DNA of 64,000 bases from Apoda limacodes (Eukaryota; Arthropoda; Insecta; Lepidoptera; Limacodidae), in the NCBI GenBank assembly GCA_946406115.1, contig OX291553.1:7011001-7075000 (forward strand), given 5' to 3'. Position 1 is the stretch's first letter; every line of letters begins with the position of its first letter. The notes beneath the pieces were generated by a model. The model searched no databases and was not told the DNA's origin. It worked only from the letters and a program-made list of their open reading frames with translations. Below are positions 1 to 10,208 of this stretch, in pieces. A program made the position numbers and the translations under genes.

Positions 1-299
1 ACTTATTATTAACTTCATTTGGTTGATATTTGGGGTGACGATATACATGTATATGATACATACTTAATATCTAGCATAAAAGAACAGCCATACAGAAAAG
101 AAAATTAAGATTGGACACGGGGGAAAGGTTTGTAAGAAATTTGAACACAGGGACTGTTTTATAGAAACCTGGCAACACCGGGATAAAAGGCTACATGTGT
201 TCTTATACAAGATCTAAATTTATCATCATCTCGGAAAGCCATTGGACGTTTACTGATGGATAAAATAATATACATATGTTAAGTTCTTAAAAAACGGGT
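1..299. other. AT-rich stretch, nothing recognised
   Basis: No coding potential, RNA gene or recognisable repeat was seen on either strand. It runs up to the left arm of a foldback repeat. Confidence 0.5.
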
Positions 300-1292
300 T
301 TATTCAAATGAGTGGCTTGATTTAACAGTTGCTAAGTAGTTAATTGAAAAGTTACATTTGGGGTTGCGTTTGTCAGAGGACGCAATTTTATTTTTTAGAT
401 ATGAATGGAGGGTTAGTGTTAAGTTAAATTCAAGTTTGTGGGGTTGCAATCCTTGTCCCACGGCCGCTATCTTGGAAAAGAGGTTCAAATGGTTTTTATG
501 GTTTATCTGCCGAACTATAAGTCTCATAAAAAAATTGTTGAACATTTTTTCTTGCAAATAAAATTAAATACAACTTTTGTTCTGTAACTTTTAGTCGTAG
601 AATCATAAATAAATAAGTTATAAGCAAAAATCCATAAAAATTAAAGAAAAAAAAATCTATTTGATAAAACTTTTTTCTAATCATTTTACAAAAATATCAG
701 GAAAAATGGATATATACCTAGAAACGCCATAGCTTAGGCGGGCTACACCCTAACTCCCTGATGAGGAGCAGTATCAGCGACCCCGAAAACGCCCGGAAGC
801 AAAGTTTCAGCCAGATCGGTGAACAAATATTTTCGACTACGATTTAGAATTCGCCATCTTGATTTTTTTTCCACCAGGCAATTGCTCTTCATTGCCCTTT
901 ACAATAATTGTTTGAGCACCCACCTCTTATAGCAAATCGTTTTTAAGATATTCTTCATTGAATAGAATGTTTTCCATAGCGGCCATGTTGTTTTCCGCCA
1001 TTTTGAAGATCTATAAGTTTTATCATACTTATGGGACCATTTCCATTAAACCACCCATAGTTTGTTGAGACCTTTAGTTTGGCATATAAACCATAAAAAC
1101 CATTTGAACCTCTTCTTCCAAGATGGCGGCCGTGGGACAAGGGTTGCAACCCCACAAACTTGGATTAAACTCTACAGTAACCCCCCCTTCATATCTAAAA
1201 AATATAATTGCGACAAACGCACGCTAAGCCCAAAAAATGTAACATTTCAATGGACTAAAGTTATAAATGGTTAAATCATTGGATTAAATGAA
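300..1292. repeat. Foldback repeat with about 225-bp inverted arms
   Basis: The left arm (300-526) reappears as its reverse complement at 1066-1292. Shared blocks include TTTTTTAGATATGAA, GTTTGTGGGGTTGCAA, CTTGTCCCACGGCCGC, and AGGTTCAAATGGTTTTTATG. The arms differ by small indels and substitutions. The roughly 540-bp middle (527-1065) holds sequence with GCCATCTTG motifs and no reading frame. The short open frames in the arms mirror each other and are shadows. This is either two head-to-head copies of one element or a foldback element; no transposase is visible. Confidence 0.75.
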
Positions 1293-2142
1293 GAAGCAGT
1301 ACAAGGTGATAGTCTAATGAATATGTGCCAGCAGCGTTGCTCATAACATTATGACACGATTTGGGACAATTTAATTCTCATTGGTGTACCTAGCAAGAGT
1401 TCGACAAATAAACTCTTTGCCAAGTCTGGATCGTTCTTATCCACTGGCATGTGTGTAAACAGCGATTTATATCTTTACGGTTTTATTCTCCAGAATGGGT
1501 TAGCTAGTGGCTCTACACACACCCAAGTCATAATGCGGTGTACGTAGCCTCTTTTACCTTACGTGCCAGGTGGTGGGCCCATCGCCGCAACTCTTTGCTT
1601 ATTATATAAGTTGAGTGTGAAATATTTAGTAACGCACACGTACTATTAATCCTTTCACTTTTAAAAACGCATAATTAAATAAACATGTTTCCCAAAATTC
1701 ACATCCAAACGAGACTAACAAAGGTGAATGATATAATCTCAGTTCATCTGAAGTGAAGGGGTCGGTACAGTCGGTACAATAATGGCAGTTGACCTAGACA
1801 GCGATGTTGGTGAGGCAACCGTCATTAGCTGATGTTATGCTCTACTTAGATAACCTATCTTAGTTGTATGAGATATCATAATGAGTCACACATACTGCTG
1901 CAATTATAATTACACTGTGGGATATATGTGTGTGGGATATAAAAAAATTTTGTTAAGATGATATCATTTTATGCGAGGTCTGCTAGTTGATAGCGTGTAT
2001 AAATTCGTGTTGCGCGTGCATTACACTTTTTTGAAAATAAACATTTTGTCCACTGCTCGGCCCCGCTAAATTTGATTTATTATTGGCGTGGAATTCCTAC
2101 AAATAATGAATGATAGAAAAGTGAGAATGAAAGGATAAAATC
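1293..2142. other. AT-rich spacer, no feature supported
   Basis: No open frame above background, no tRNA-like box pair and no LINE motif was found. Base composition resembles the flanking DNA. Confidence 0.45.
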
Positions 2143-2310
2143 AGCCAAGTGCTAGTCGGACTCGCGCACGAAGGTTTCCGTACAATTATCTATAAAAACG
2201 GCAAAATAGCTGATAAATGTAGCCCTTGGGTAATTCAGTATATAAGCTATCTCCATTTAAAATTAAGCCAAATCGGTTAATTAATCATACTCGTACTTAC
2301 ACACTAACTT
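2143..2310 (+). repeat. GAGTCGG-repeat 5' end fragment
   Basis: It starts with GCCAAGTGCTAGTCGGACTC and continues GCGCACGAAGGTTTCCGTAC, the conserved start of a lepidopteran interspersed repeat that recurs at 7211, 14701, 22625, 29279 and 52571. The far end with TACGGAACCCT is missing. Downstream bases (about 2240-2310) contain AAGCCAAATCGGTTAATTA, which resembles a different short element also seen at 13475 and 30830. Confidence 0.7.
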
Positions 2311-2635
2311 TTGCATTATTTATACACAATCGATTCCAATAAATTTTATGAAATTAACCAACAATTATTTGTTCTTGAACTTTTTTTGACAGTTTGTGAT
2401 GAGATTGTGATTTGCGACGAAGAAGAGAACGTACCAGCAAGGTCATGAGTCGAATTAATATTTATATATATATTAATTTTTAAAATGTGAAAGTAAATTT
2501 CGTACATTGATATGCTAGTGAAGTCTATTTAGTCTATAACAATCCGAAAAGTGTAGGTAGGCGACGTGTTAATTGGTGAAAGTTTTAATTCAATCCGTTC
2601 AACGTAAAGTACATATTTATAGCGATAAACAAAAA
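2311..2635. other. AT-rich spacer
   Basis: Nothing recognised; low-complexity A/T runs only. Confidence 0.45.
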
Positions 2636-3868
2636 TGACATTGGCAACTGCTTTAACAATTCCTATTATTACATATTTGCAGACGATCTGAAATTCTTCA
2701 GACCAATTACTTCTATGAATGACGCAAACAAATTACAAAATGACCTAGATACTCTATTTAAATGGTGCAGCGCAAGCAAAATGGTCATGAATGCGGATAA
2801 ATGTTTTGTGGTCAGTTTTTCATAAAAACACCCCCGATTCTACTACATACAAAATAAACAACACAAAACTCACTCTGGTTGACAATATCCGAGACTTAGA
2901 GAAGCAACAGAGAATTCTCGACAGCAAATTACGCGTCCACATCCACATTGACAAGATATGTAGCAAATGTTTTAAAACACTCGGATTTGTTTTACGTAAT
3001 TCTAAGGACTTTAAGAACGCCAAGACTCAGATTACACTCTACAATGCCCTTGTTCGCAGTGGCCTAGAATATTGCAGTGTCGTTTATAGCCCTCATTATC
3101 AAATATATATTCAAAGAATAGAGAGTATTCAAAAAGGGTTTCTTTGGCACCTGGCATATAGCTGCAAATTACTAAAAAAAACATGAGGATAAACTGAACT
3201 CCTTTAAATGGACACTTTATCCGATCGAAGACTAGTACTGGACAGCATATTTCTGTACAAACTTGTAAATGGTATTTTCTGGCTCAAGTTAAGTTCTCTA
3301 CACAACTGACGCTACCTAGACCTTAGCATTTAAACTATTTAAAAATGATTTAGCTAAAACAAACCTAGGACATTTTTCTACTCTTAACAAAATCGCAAGA
3401 CAGTAAAACCGGTGGACTTATTTTTCGACGCAGAGCGCAGTTTCCGCACGAAAGTTTCACCGCCAATTGCTCTCAAGATTTAACAAAAAAAAATTCACTT
3501 TTTTTAATATCTTTATCAATTTTAACATTATTTTACAACTAGGCTTAGTTAAGTTTTATATTGTAATTTTATTGTCAATTTTTTGATAATTATTATTGTC
3601 CTTTAGTTTTAGTTTTAATTAAAATTTTATTAAAATTACATGTTACAATTATTCAATTAAATTCATCTTCTAATAGTTTATTTACATTTTAGATTTATTA
3701 ACTTATAAAATATGTTATTATAAATTGTTAATTCATTTTACTTTTAAGCTAGTGCATGTTGTCTTTGCCCATAATTATAGCTGCACTTACCAAGTTGAAA
3801 TATTCTATTCTAACTAAAATATTGTATAGAGTAAACGCTATGATGATTATCGAATAAATAAATAAATA
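2636..3868 (+). mobile_element. Non-LTR retrotransposon remnant (RT palm to 3' end)
   Basis: The 3' half of a LINE pol gene. The RT catalytic box FADD lies at 2676-2687, followed by LKFFRPI and KWCSASKMVMNADKC, then a stop at about 2823. The homologous reading resumes in another frame (2791-3186) with LTLVDNIRDLEKQQ, FKTLGFVLRNSKDFK, VRSGLEYCSVVYSPHY and IESIQKGFLWHLAYS, the conserved thumb region of jockey/CR1-group reverse transcriptases. Further stops and deletions follow from 3187. The AT-rich 3' part ends in an AATAAATAAATAAATAA tail at 3852-3868. The endonuclease, fingers and RT motif A are absent, so the copy is 5'-truncated and dead. Its sequence differs from LINE-A, so it is a separate family. 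Confidence 0.85.
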
Positions 3869-4019
3869 ATGTTTCTTGCTTCTTCTGCTCATATTATGCA
3901 AAGTATTCTTTTCCAAACACGATTGTTAACTTACACGTTTTTTTTACGTAATTTTCTTTCACTGTAAAGCTAGTGAAATAAATAATCAATGTGTTTGAAA
4001 AATAAAGAAAAAAAATCAA

Positions 4020-4080
4020 TGGTACACGCCGAGCTCGAGCATCCGCCACTCAAGACGCGAGACGAATTCGAAGCCATCAC
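4020..4080 (-). mobile_element. SINE tRNA-like head, degenerate
   Basis: Read on the minus strand it aligns with the tRNA-like head of the SINE at 15340-15675 (shared GTGTACC end, AGTGGCGGA block, GTCAGTGGTG start). The B box is altered (GCTCGAGCTC instead of GGTTCGAACC) and the A box is not conserved. It abuts the LINE-A fragment that follows. Confidence 0.5.
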
Positions 4081-4372
4081 CACTGACTGTGCCGATTGAG
4101 GCTTGGTCCAGAGAAGATATACCCATGCTTGGAGTTAATTAACGGTGCAATTTGGTCCGGCAGACGCATAGGAACCGCAGTCATCTGTAGTTGCTCTAAT
4201 AGCATGTACATTAATGTTGGTGTCCCGCAAGGCTCTGTTCTTTCTTCTACGCTGTTTCTACTGCATATCAATGACATTTTTGTTGTTGTGCATCAAGTTG
4301 TACATCAACAACATGCACTGCTTTTCAAATGACAGTACTATTGTTTGCCCCCTTAGTGGTATTAAAAAAACA
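4081..4372 (+). mobile_element. LINE-A fragment: RT core joined to 3' terminus
   Basis: The open frame at 4096-4332 carries the RT motif GVPQGSVLSSTLFLLHINDI, and upstream bases encode the GRRI block seen in other copies. The YADD region is damaged. At about 4335-4345 the sequence jumps from the ACAGTACTA downstream of YADD straight to TTTGCCCCCTTAGTGGTATT plus an A-run, the very 3' end of LINE-A. About 0.8 kb present in the fuller copy (60725-61965) is missing. This is an internally deleted copy. Confidence 0.8.
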
Positions 4373-5635
4373 AGACACTAACTAATGAAATGCGTGGAAA
4401 AACGTATACAAATATATAGAGATCGACATAGTTCGAAGAATCAGTAACCTGAAGTATTGCAACTGAAATTTAGGAAAGGGCAGGTCACATAGCTCGTAGA
4501 ATTGATGAACGATGGTAAAGGAAGGTTTAGGATTGCGATCTGGGCGGGATGGTCTCCTACAATGTAAGTCTGGATGCAAAGGCCTATCTCCAGTAATTAA
4601 TAGCGTAAGGTTGATAAGATGATAATCGAGATAAACTTGTTATTTATACATTATGGGTTATTCCCGCAAATTTATCCTCGAATCTTTGAAATGTCTATGG
4701 CTTGACTCACAAAAATATCAGAGTCCTCATATAAATATTTGTGCCCTATTTGGCACTCTAGGGAATAATTTTCAAAAACGATCAAAAATGGATCTATAGA
4801 GAAAATAATATCTCACTAGATCCATGATGGATCTGGACAATGGATCTAGTGAGATTGAACCGCCAATTCTAATTTTTAACCTAAAGTCCCCCTTAGCGGA
4901 TGAAATTTGCAAAATCCTTTTTTAGTGCTCACATACGTTGTTAAATAAAACCTCGGTGCAAAATATCAAGTTATATATTATATATCAGTAAGTCGGTTTA
5001 TTCTTATATATAACTGGATGATTTTTATTATTGTGCGAGTCCGTATTCTGTATTGTAGTTACGTGAAATTTAATAAATAAAAATGCAAATCTTCTTGGCT
5101 ATGTAAAGTGAATAAAATATGGAACTAGGCTTTTGCGATCAGAATCGGTAGTTGCTACGGGAAATAAATTCCTTTCCCACAAAATCTTTTATTCAATAAT
5201 GTTGCTCGATGAAAAAGAAATAAATTCCTCACTATGTAGCAAATTGCGATGATCAAATTTGTTCTTCAATAGATGGAATTTTGACCGAAATATCTTATCG
5301 GATTCCTTGTGTCTCGGTATAAAAGAGGAAAAGTTTGAATATTAAATCTCATAGCAGTCAGAAATATGAGTTTTGGGTTAAGGGTAACCTTTGAATAATA
5401 ATCTGTGACATTTCGCTTTTTTTAGTGATATATACTGTTTTTAATTCATGCGCGTATATTATATTTTGAACAAGTTGTTGGCGTAGCATGGTAGAGGCAG
5501 CACTGGGCATTGATCTACTAATCCACGGTGTATGAACAGTACGATCTTACTACTATATCTAATTCTAAAAATACAGTATAACAAACTCTACCCCACACAC
5601 GAGTACATAACTGTTCAGAATCTACACTAATACTA
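4373..5635. other. Spacer without gene; contains one hairpin
   Basis: Only the palindrome at 4810-4855 stands out. No coding, RNA or mobile element signal was recognised. Confidence 0.45.
4810..4855. repeat. Perfect 16-bp inverted repeat (hairpin)
   Basis: ATCTCACTAGATCCAT at 4810-4825 is the exact reverse complement of 4840-4855, with a 14-nt loop. The loop contains another GGATCT. No T-run follows, so a terminator role is not suggested. Confidence 0.85.
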
Positions 5636-5720
5636 GCTTTTGGCCGCGGTTTCACCTGCTTTAAATTAAGTTATTCACGTGGGATTCCTGCATCAACTTC
5701 TTCCTGTCTCGAGTTATATT
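5636..5720 (-). repeat. AGCTAG-tail element, 3' end only
   Basis: ACTAGCTTTTGGCCGCGGTT is the minus-strand form of the short lepidopteran element ending in GCCGCGGGCAAAAGCTAGT. Sequence similar to the element body continues for about 70 bases (GTGGGATTCCTGC). Confidence 0.6.
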
Positions 5721-6230
5721 ACTAGATCGTGTTCGTATCACAGTTATATTCCTAGTAAGTCAGTTATGAGCCGCTTTCATATAATAGTAATATGGTATAT
5801 AGCTATATCCCAAGGGATATAACTATGTCATGGCTGCAACCAGTTTAATTATTCTATACATAGATATATTTGCGTAATTCGGAAACGTCTTTAACGATTT
5901 GGATTTTTTTTTCTATTTAAATCGGGTTTTGCTTTTTAAGTTTACAATATTTATATATAAAAAAATACCTAAATGTAAAAAAAATATGAAACCTGCTTAA
6001 TATAAAAAAAAAAACTAAAACTATTATAAAATATAAAATATGATTCTTTGGTCGCCTAGGTTTTGTTTTTTAAATTTCACGATAGTTATTTGACAACAAT
6101 AAAAAAAAAGATAATTACCACATTCTCTTATTGACGTAATCAAATCCCAAAAAATTAAAAATTGAAATTTTTATTATTTATTTGTTTTATAATTAATATA
6201 TAATTCTACATCTTTGTTAATAAAATTAGA
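5721..6230. other. AT-rich spacer
   Basis: Long A and T runs (5905-6120). No feature recognised. Confidence 0.45.
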
Positions 6231-6462
6231 ACACTAGAGAAAATTACGGGCCCAATCTGTCGTGTAACTTCTACGGTATAATTGCATCCTACAGCGGCGG
6301 TGAGGCAACCCTGAGACAAACGAAATGAGACTAGGTATTAAAGAACCAACTGTAATTAAGAAGGAATAGAATTCAATTTAGAACAACAATGGAGGAATTA
6401 GCGTTGTGAAAATTTGTCACATTTGTTGAAATTAACTAAGGAAAAGGTATGAGAATCGTCAT
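6231..6462. repeat. Interspersed repeat, copy 1 of 2
   Basis: Homologous, in the same orientation, to 32054-32300. Shared blocks: TAGAGAAAATTAC, TGTGTAACTTC/TCGTGTAACTTC, CGGTATAATTGCA, GGCAACCCTG and GAGAATCGT near the end. No reading frame is shared. The family is not identified; no TIR or tRNA-like box was seen. Confidence 0.65.
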
Positions 6463-6654
6463 AAACACCTACTAATGTTTTCAAATTTGCACCAATAAGC
6501 CTACGAACGTCGTTGTTTAATTTGCACAGTATTGCAGTTTTTTAATAGTTATCACATTTTGTTTTTTATTGGACACGTTACTACTAGAACTCAATTAAAA
6601 GTCACATTAACAATAAATACTTACATTTATATCCGTCAACTTGCCAAATCCGCT

Positions 6655-7210
6655 GAGCTGAGTCGCAAGTTCGGCCCCATATGAAGTACTGCTGCTATCT
6701 CTGGGCGGGTGCAACCGGATACTAGCTTGAACCTTTTGACTCGGTTCAACGACGGGCTATGGAAATTGGAAATTGACGACCCCTAGTACAGTCGATCCTA
6801 AACTCACTAGCCGCGTATCGAACGCTTGAGTTTGAAGAGAGACTTTGCTTCCCTGTGTGTGTTCTACCGCTTGAACAATGTGATGTGTTCTGAGGAATTG
6901 TTCGTAATGATGCTACGACTAATTTCTATCATCGCACTGCTTGCCATCGGCAGGGAATTCATTCTCACACTTTAAAACAGAAATGGTCGCGTACAGTGCG
7001 GTTTCAGAGAAACTTCGAACGCTTGGGTTGTGGAATGAGCTCCCTGCCAAGGTTTTCTCTAAAGACTACAGTATGGGGTTCTTCAAGAAAAAAGTTATTA
7101 GATTTTTGAAGGGTGGGCAAGGTGTTGCAAGCGGCATTGGTTGCGGTGAACGTTATTACCAGACAAAGCTTAGGGTAAGCTTATTTGCCACCTTAGTGTT
7201 ATAAAAAAAT
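6655..7210 (+). mobile_element. LINE-A 3' fragment
   Basis: Encodes, with frame breaks, the C-terminal part of the RT protein: the HMEYC-side region, then VLYRLNNVMCSEELF-like sequence near 6868-6910, and in the open frame 6941-7204 GLWNELPAKVFSKDYSMGFF. The non-coding end includes TTTGCCACCTTAGTGTTATA and an A-run. Stops and small deletions interrupt it. It ends directly against the next repeat at 7211. Confidence 0.85.
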
Positions 7211-7593
7211 TGCCCAAGTGCGAGTCGGACTCGCGCACGAAGAGTTTCGTACCATAACCTAAAAAACCGCCAAAAAAATCACGTTTGTTGTATTGGAGCC
7301 CCCCTTAAATATTTGTTTTATTTTAATTTAATTATTTATTTTTAAAGTGAATATTTAACTAAATATTCTGTGAATTCTAAAATTATCAATATCAAGCAAA
7401 ATCAAACAAAAAAATCACGTTTGTTGTATTGGAGCCCCCTTAAATATTTATTGTATTCTATTTTTTAGTATTTGTTGTTATAGCAGAAATACATTTTCTT
7501 TGAAAATTTCAACTGTCTGAATATCCCGGTTCATGAGATACAGCCTGGTGACAGACGGACGGACGGACCCTTTGGGTACGGAACCCTGAAAAA
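7211..7593 (+). repeat. GAGTCGG-repeat, both ends present
   Basis: Starts CCCAAGTGCGAGTCGGACTC and ends GACAGACGGACGGACGGACC ... GGGTACGGAACCCTGAAAA. The subterminal GTTTCGTACC and GGTACGGAACC are inverted relative to each other. An internal direct repeat (about 40 bp containing ATCACGTTTGTTGTATTGGA) occurs at 7278-7316 and 7402-7440. No coding capacity. Confidence 0.8.
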
Positions 7594-8365
7594 GACTTGA
7601 TTTTTGGCGCAGACATATTAGGCAGGACTAGGAAGGATATAGGAAGAATAATTTTTATCCCGGTTAAAAGTTCCCCCGGGTTTTTTTTCTTGGCACTAAG
7701 ATAGATGAGACAGAGAGGGATAAAGATTATTGTTGTCCAGATAAAGTTCCCACGGGAATACATTTTTCTACAGGTGATATAGCGACGCACGTGGCAACAG
7801 GGTGTTAAGTTTTGGGAGTATTAGGTAAATAGTCAGTGGTTTTAGTAAATAAATAGTTCAAGGGATGTAAAAGGACATACGAGTATGATACAGGAATACA
7901 TTTTTAACGAAAGAAAAAGAAATAGATTTGGATAGTAAGCTTGAATTTACATAAACAGAGGGATGAGGACATTACTTTTCGACCCTGGAAAACAATTTTT
8001 CCTGCTGTCAAATGATTAAATATGCCTTTTCACTTTTAATTTACTTTTCACTTAGTTTTTATTTAATTCCCATAAATTTGAGTTAAATATTTAACATCTT
8101 GAATGTTAAAGGAAATACTGGCTGCTAAATTGCCACAGAAAAAGCAAAATATAAAGGCGAGAAAGTGGCAACTTAATCTTCAGTTGTTTTGTCAAATGCA
8201 AACTATTTACGTATAACAGAGATTTGTAGAAATGAGTTCATCACATTCAGATATGGGCGTAACGGCTGATTTCATAAGAGAAGAAGCTAAAACAGTGGTG
8301 AAATCTAATTTTAATATTAACTTTTTAGAGATATCTTTAAAATATTGATCATTTATCTTAAGTAT
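7594..8365. other. Spacer with weak repeat remnant
   Basis: 7630-7800 holds TTTATCCCGGTTAAAAGTTC and AAAGTTCCCACGGGAATA, phrases typical of lepidopteran short elements and partly echoed at 59200-59230. The rest (7801-8365) shows nothing recognisable. Confidence 0.4.
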
Positions 8366-8675
8366 TATAAATCCTACTAAAATTATAAATGTAAAAGTTT
8401 GGATGTTTGTTACTTAATCACGCTTCAACCAATGGACGGATAGGGATGATTTTTGGCAAACATATAGGTTAGTTCCTGAAATGGGACATAGTCTACTTTT
8501 TATCCCGAAAAATTCAAAAGGTCCCGCTTGTGCGCTAAACCATCACGTGCCTAAATAGGCAACATTCGACCCTTGTGTAACAATATCTTTTTTCCATTAT
8601 TGAACCCAAACTGGGTTAATGGTAGGTGGCTAGGTGGGCCGATGACCAAATTCAGCGCAAGCAAAGCCGCGGTAA
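8366..8675 (+). repeat. AGCTAG-tail element, diverged copy
   Basis: Begins near ACTAAAATTATAAATGTAAA with TGGATGTTTGTTACTTAATC, includes GGACGGATAGGGATGATTTT and TACTTTTTATCCCG, and ends AAGCAAAGCCGCGGTAAAAA. This is the start-to-end order of the widespread lepidopteran short element. Non-coding. Confidence 0.65.
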
Positions 8676-9384
8676 AAATCTAAACTTCAAAATAGAAACC
8701 AGTGCATAACATTTCATCTAAATGTTTGGTAAATGCTTGAGCAGGTTGCAAACTTTAAACCGGTGTGGAAGCTCAGCTAAAAACATGGACTAAATTTCAA
8801 AGTTTTCAAAACAATTCTAGTTATTGCCACATAATATATTTCCTTTGCGTTCGGTTTGCATTAACTTTAGCGGCTGTAAAACCGAGCTGACCTAAATATC
8901 CAATAATACCACGCTACATAGGTCACTTCATAGTAAATTTTACAAACACCTGCAGAAATTTACTTATAGGATGTCGCGCATTTGAAATTGGTTCTTAAAG
9001 TCGGCGCGGGAAGATAATTTTTCACTGATGATTGAATATTGTACAAGTAATGTTATACCATTGTAACGGTCCAATTGTTTTAAAGTCGTCACCATTACGG
9101 GTATGGTATGCAATGGTATACCTACACAATTACACGCGCGAAAATCGTAATAAAATTTAAAAAACGATTACCATTGAAGTTAGACAATCGCACTGCTGCA
9201 GATGTACTTTACACGTGCAGCACGAACTATTGACCAATCAAATTTATCCATCGTTTTTGCATTATTTATTTTAATTTTTAATTGCGTAGATTTTGTTCGT
9301 CAAAAGATTAAATTTTACGCAAAGACAGCAGAAATGTGACATGCGTGAACGAGATATAGGAAAAAGCTGTGCTTTGATCAATTG
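8676..9384. other. Spacer, nothing recognised
   Basis: No feature supported. ATACCATTGTAACGG and GGTATGGTATGCAATGG (9056-9120) are locally repetitive but short. Confidence 0.45.
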
Positions 9385-9618
9385 CTGCGGTTTCTGAGAA
9401 ACTTCATCCCGCGAACACTTAGGTTATGGAATGAGCTCCCTGTCAAGGTTTTCTCTAAGGACTGCATGCAGTATGGGGTTCTTCAAGAAAGAAGTTATTA
9501 GATTTTTAAAAGGTGGCGAGTGATGACCCAGGTGTTGCAAGCTTCCATAGGCTTCGGTGGCCGCTTACCATCAGGCGGACCGCAAGCTTGTTTGCCATCT
9601 TAGTGATATTCAAAAAAA
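9385..9618 (+). mobile_element. LINE-A 3' end fragment
   Basis: Encodes the C-terminus RLWNELPVKVFSKDC, then SMGFFKKEVIRFLKGG, and the 3' UTR CGCTTACCATCAGGCGGACC through CATCTTAGTGATATTCAAAA. An 8-bp insertion after the SKD codons (TGCATGCA context at 9463) shifts the frame. Severely 5'-truncated. Confidence 0.85.
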
Positions 9619-9831
9619 ATCACCAAGATTGGGGGCGTATGAGGCTAGTAAAGGATAGTTATGGATATTTTTTTAGGTGAAGAAGGCTTAAGGAGGGGAG
9701 AGGAGGTTTAGCACTAGGCCAACAATTAGGACGTATGAAGGCTGGTATAAACAAAGTGGTGGGTAAGAACAAAGACATAGATACTCCAACTAATGAACGA
9801 ACCAATTGTTGTTTATAATAATGATACTCAG

Positions 9832-9930
9832 CGTTACGTTTCATATATTATTGTTATGTTTCATATATTATTGTTATGTTTCATATATTATTGTTATGTT
9901 TCATATATTATTATTATGTTTCATATATTT
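9832..9930. repeat. 20-bp tandem repeat, about 5 units
   Basis: The unit TTGTTATGTTTCATATATTA repeats with exact 20-bp spacing. The first unit has ACG for ATG and the fourth has TTATTATG. Confidence 0.95.
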
Positions 9931-10130
9931 TAGAATGAATATTTTTGTATATGCATTAATGTAGTTAAAAATAAGGTATTTAGGTATAATAATTATGATG
10001 AAGTTGATTACCAAAAACGTTTTCATCAGTTACCAAAGGGTGTGTTCTACGGCGTGAGGTGATGTATTTCAACGCTGAATGACGGTTCTATACAATCTAT
10101 TGTTATATTATATTCTTGGACGCGGCCGAT

Positions 10131-10208
10131 ATCGTCAGAAGGGACTCAGGCACGAAATCGGCGGAAGGGTCACAGGCACGAAATCGCAAGAAGGCTCACA
10201 GACACGAA
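10131..10208. repeat. 26-bp tandem repeat, 3 units
   Basis: Units 10131-10156, 10157-10182 and 10183-10208, each starting ATCG and ending CACGAA. They are GC-richer than the surroundings. 26 is not a multiple of 3 and no frame spans the array. Confidence 0.9.

Noticed and set aside
4810..4855. Hairpin as a transcription terminator or microRNA precursor
   Set aside because: Arms are only 16 bp with no T-run and no extended stem.
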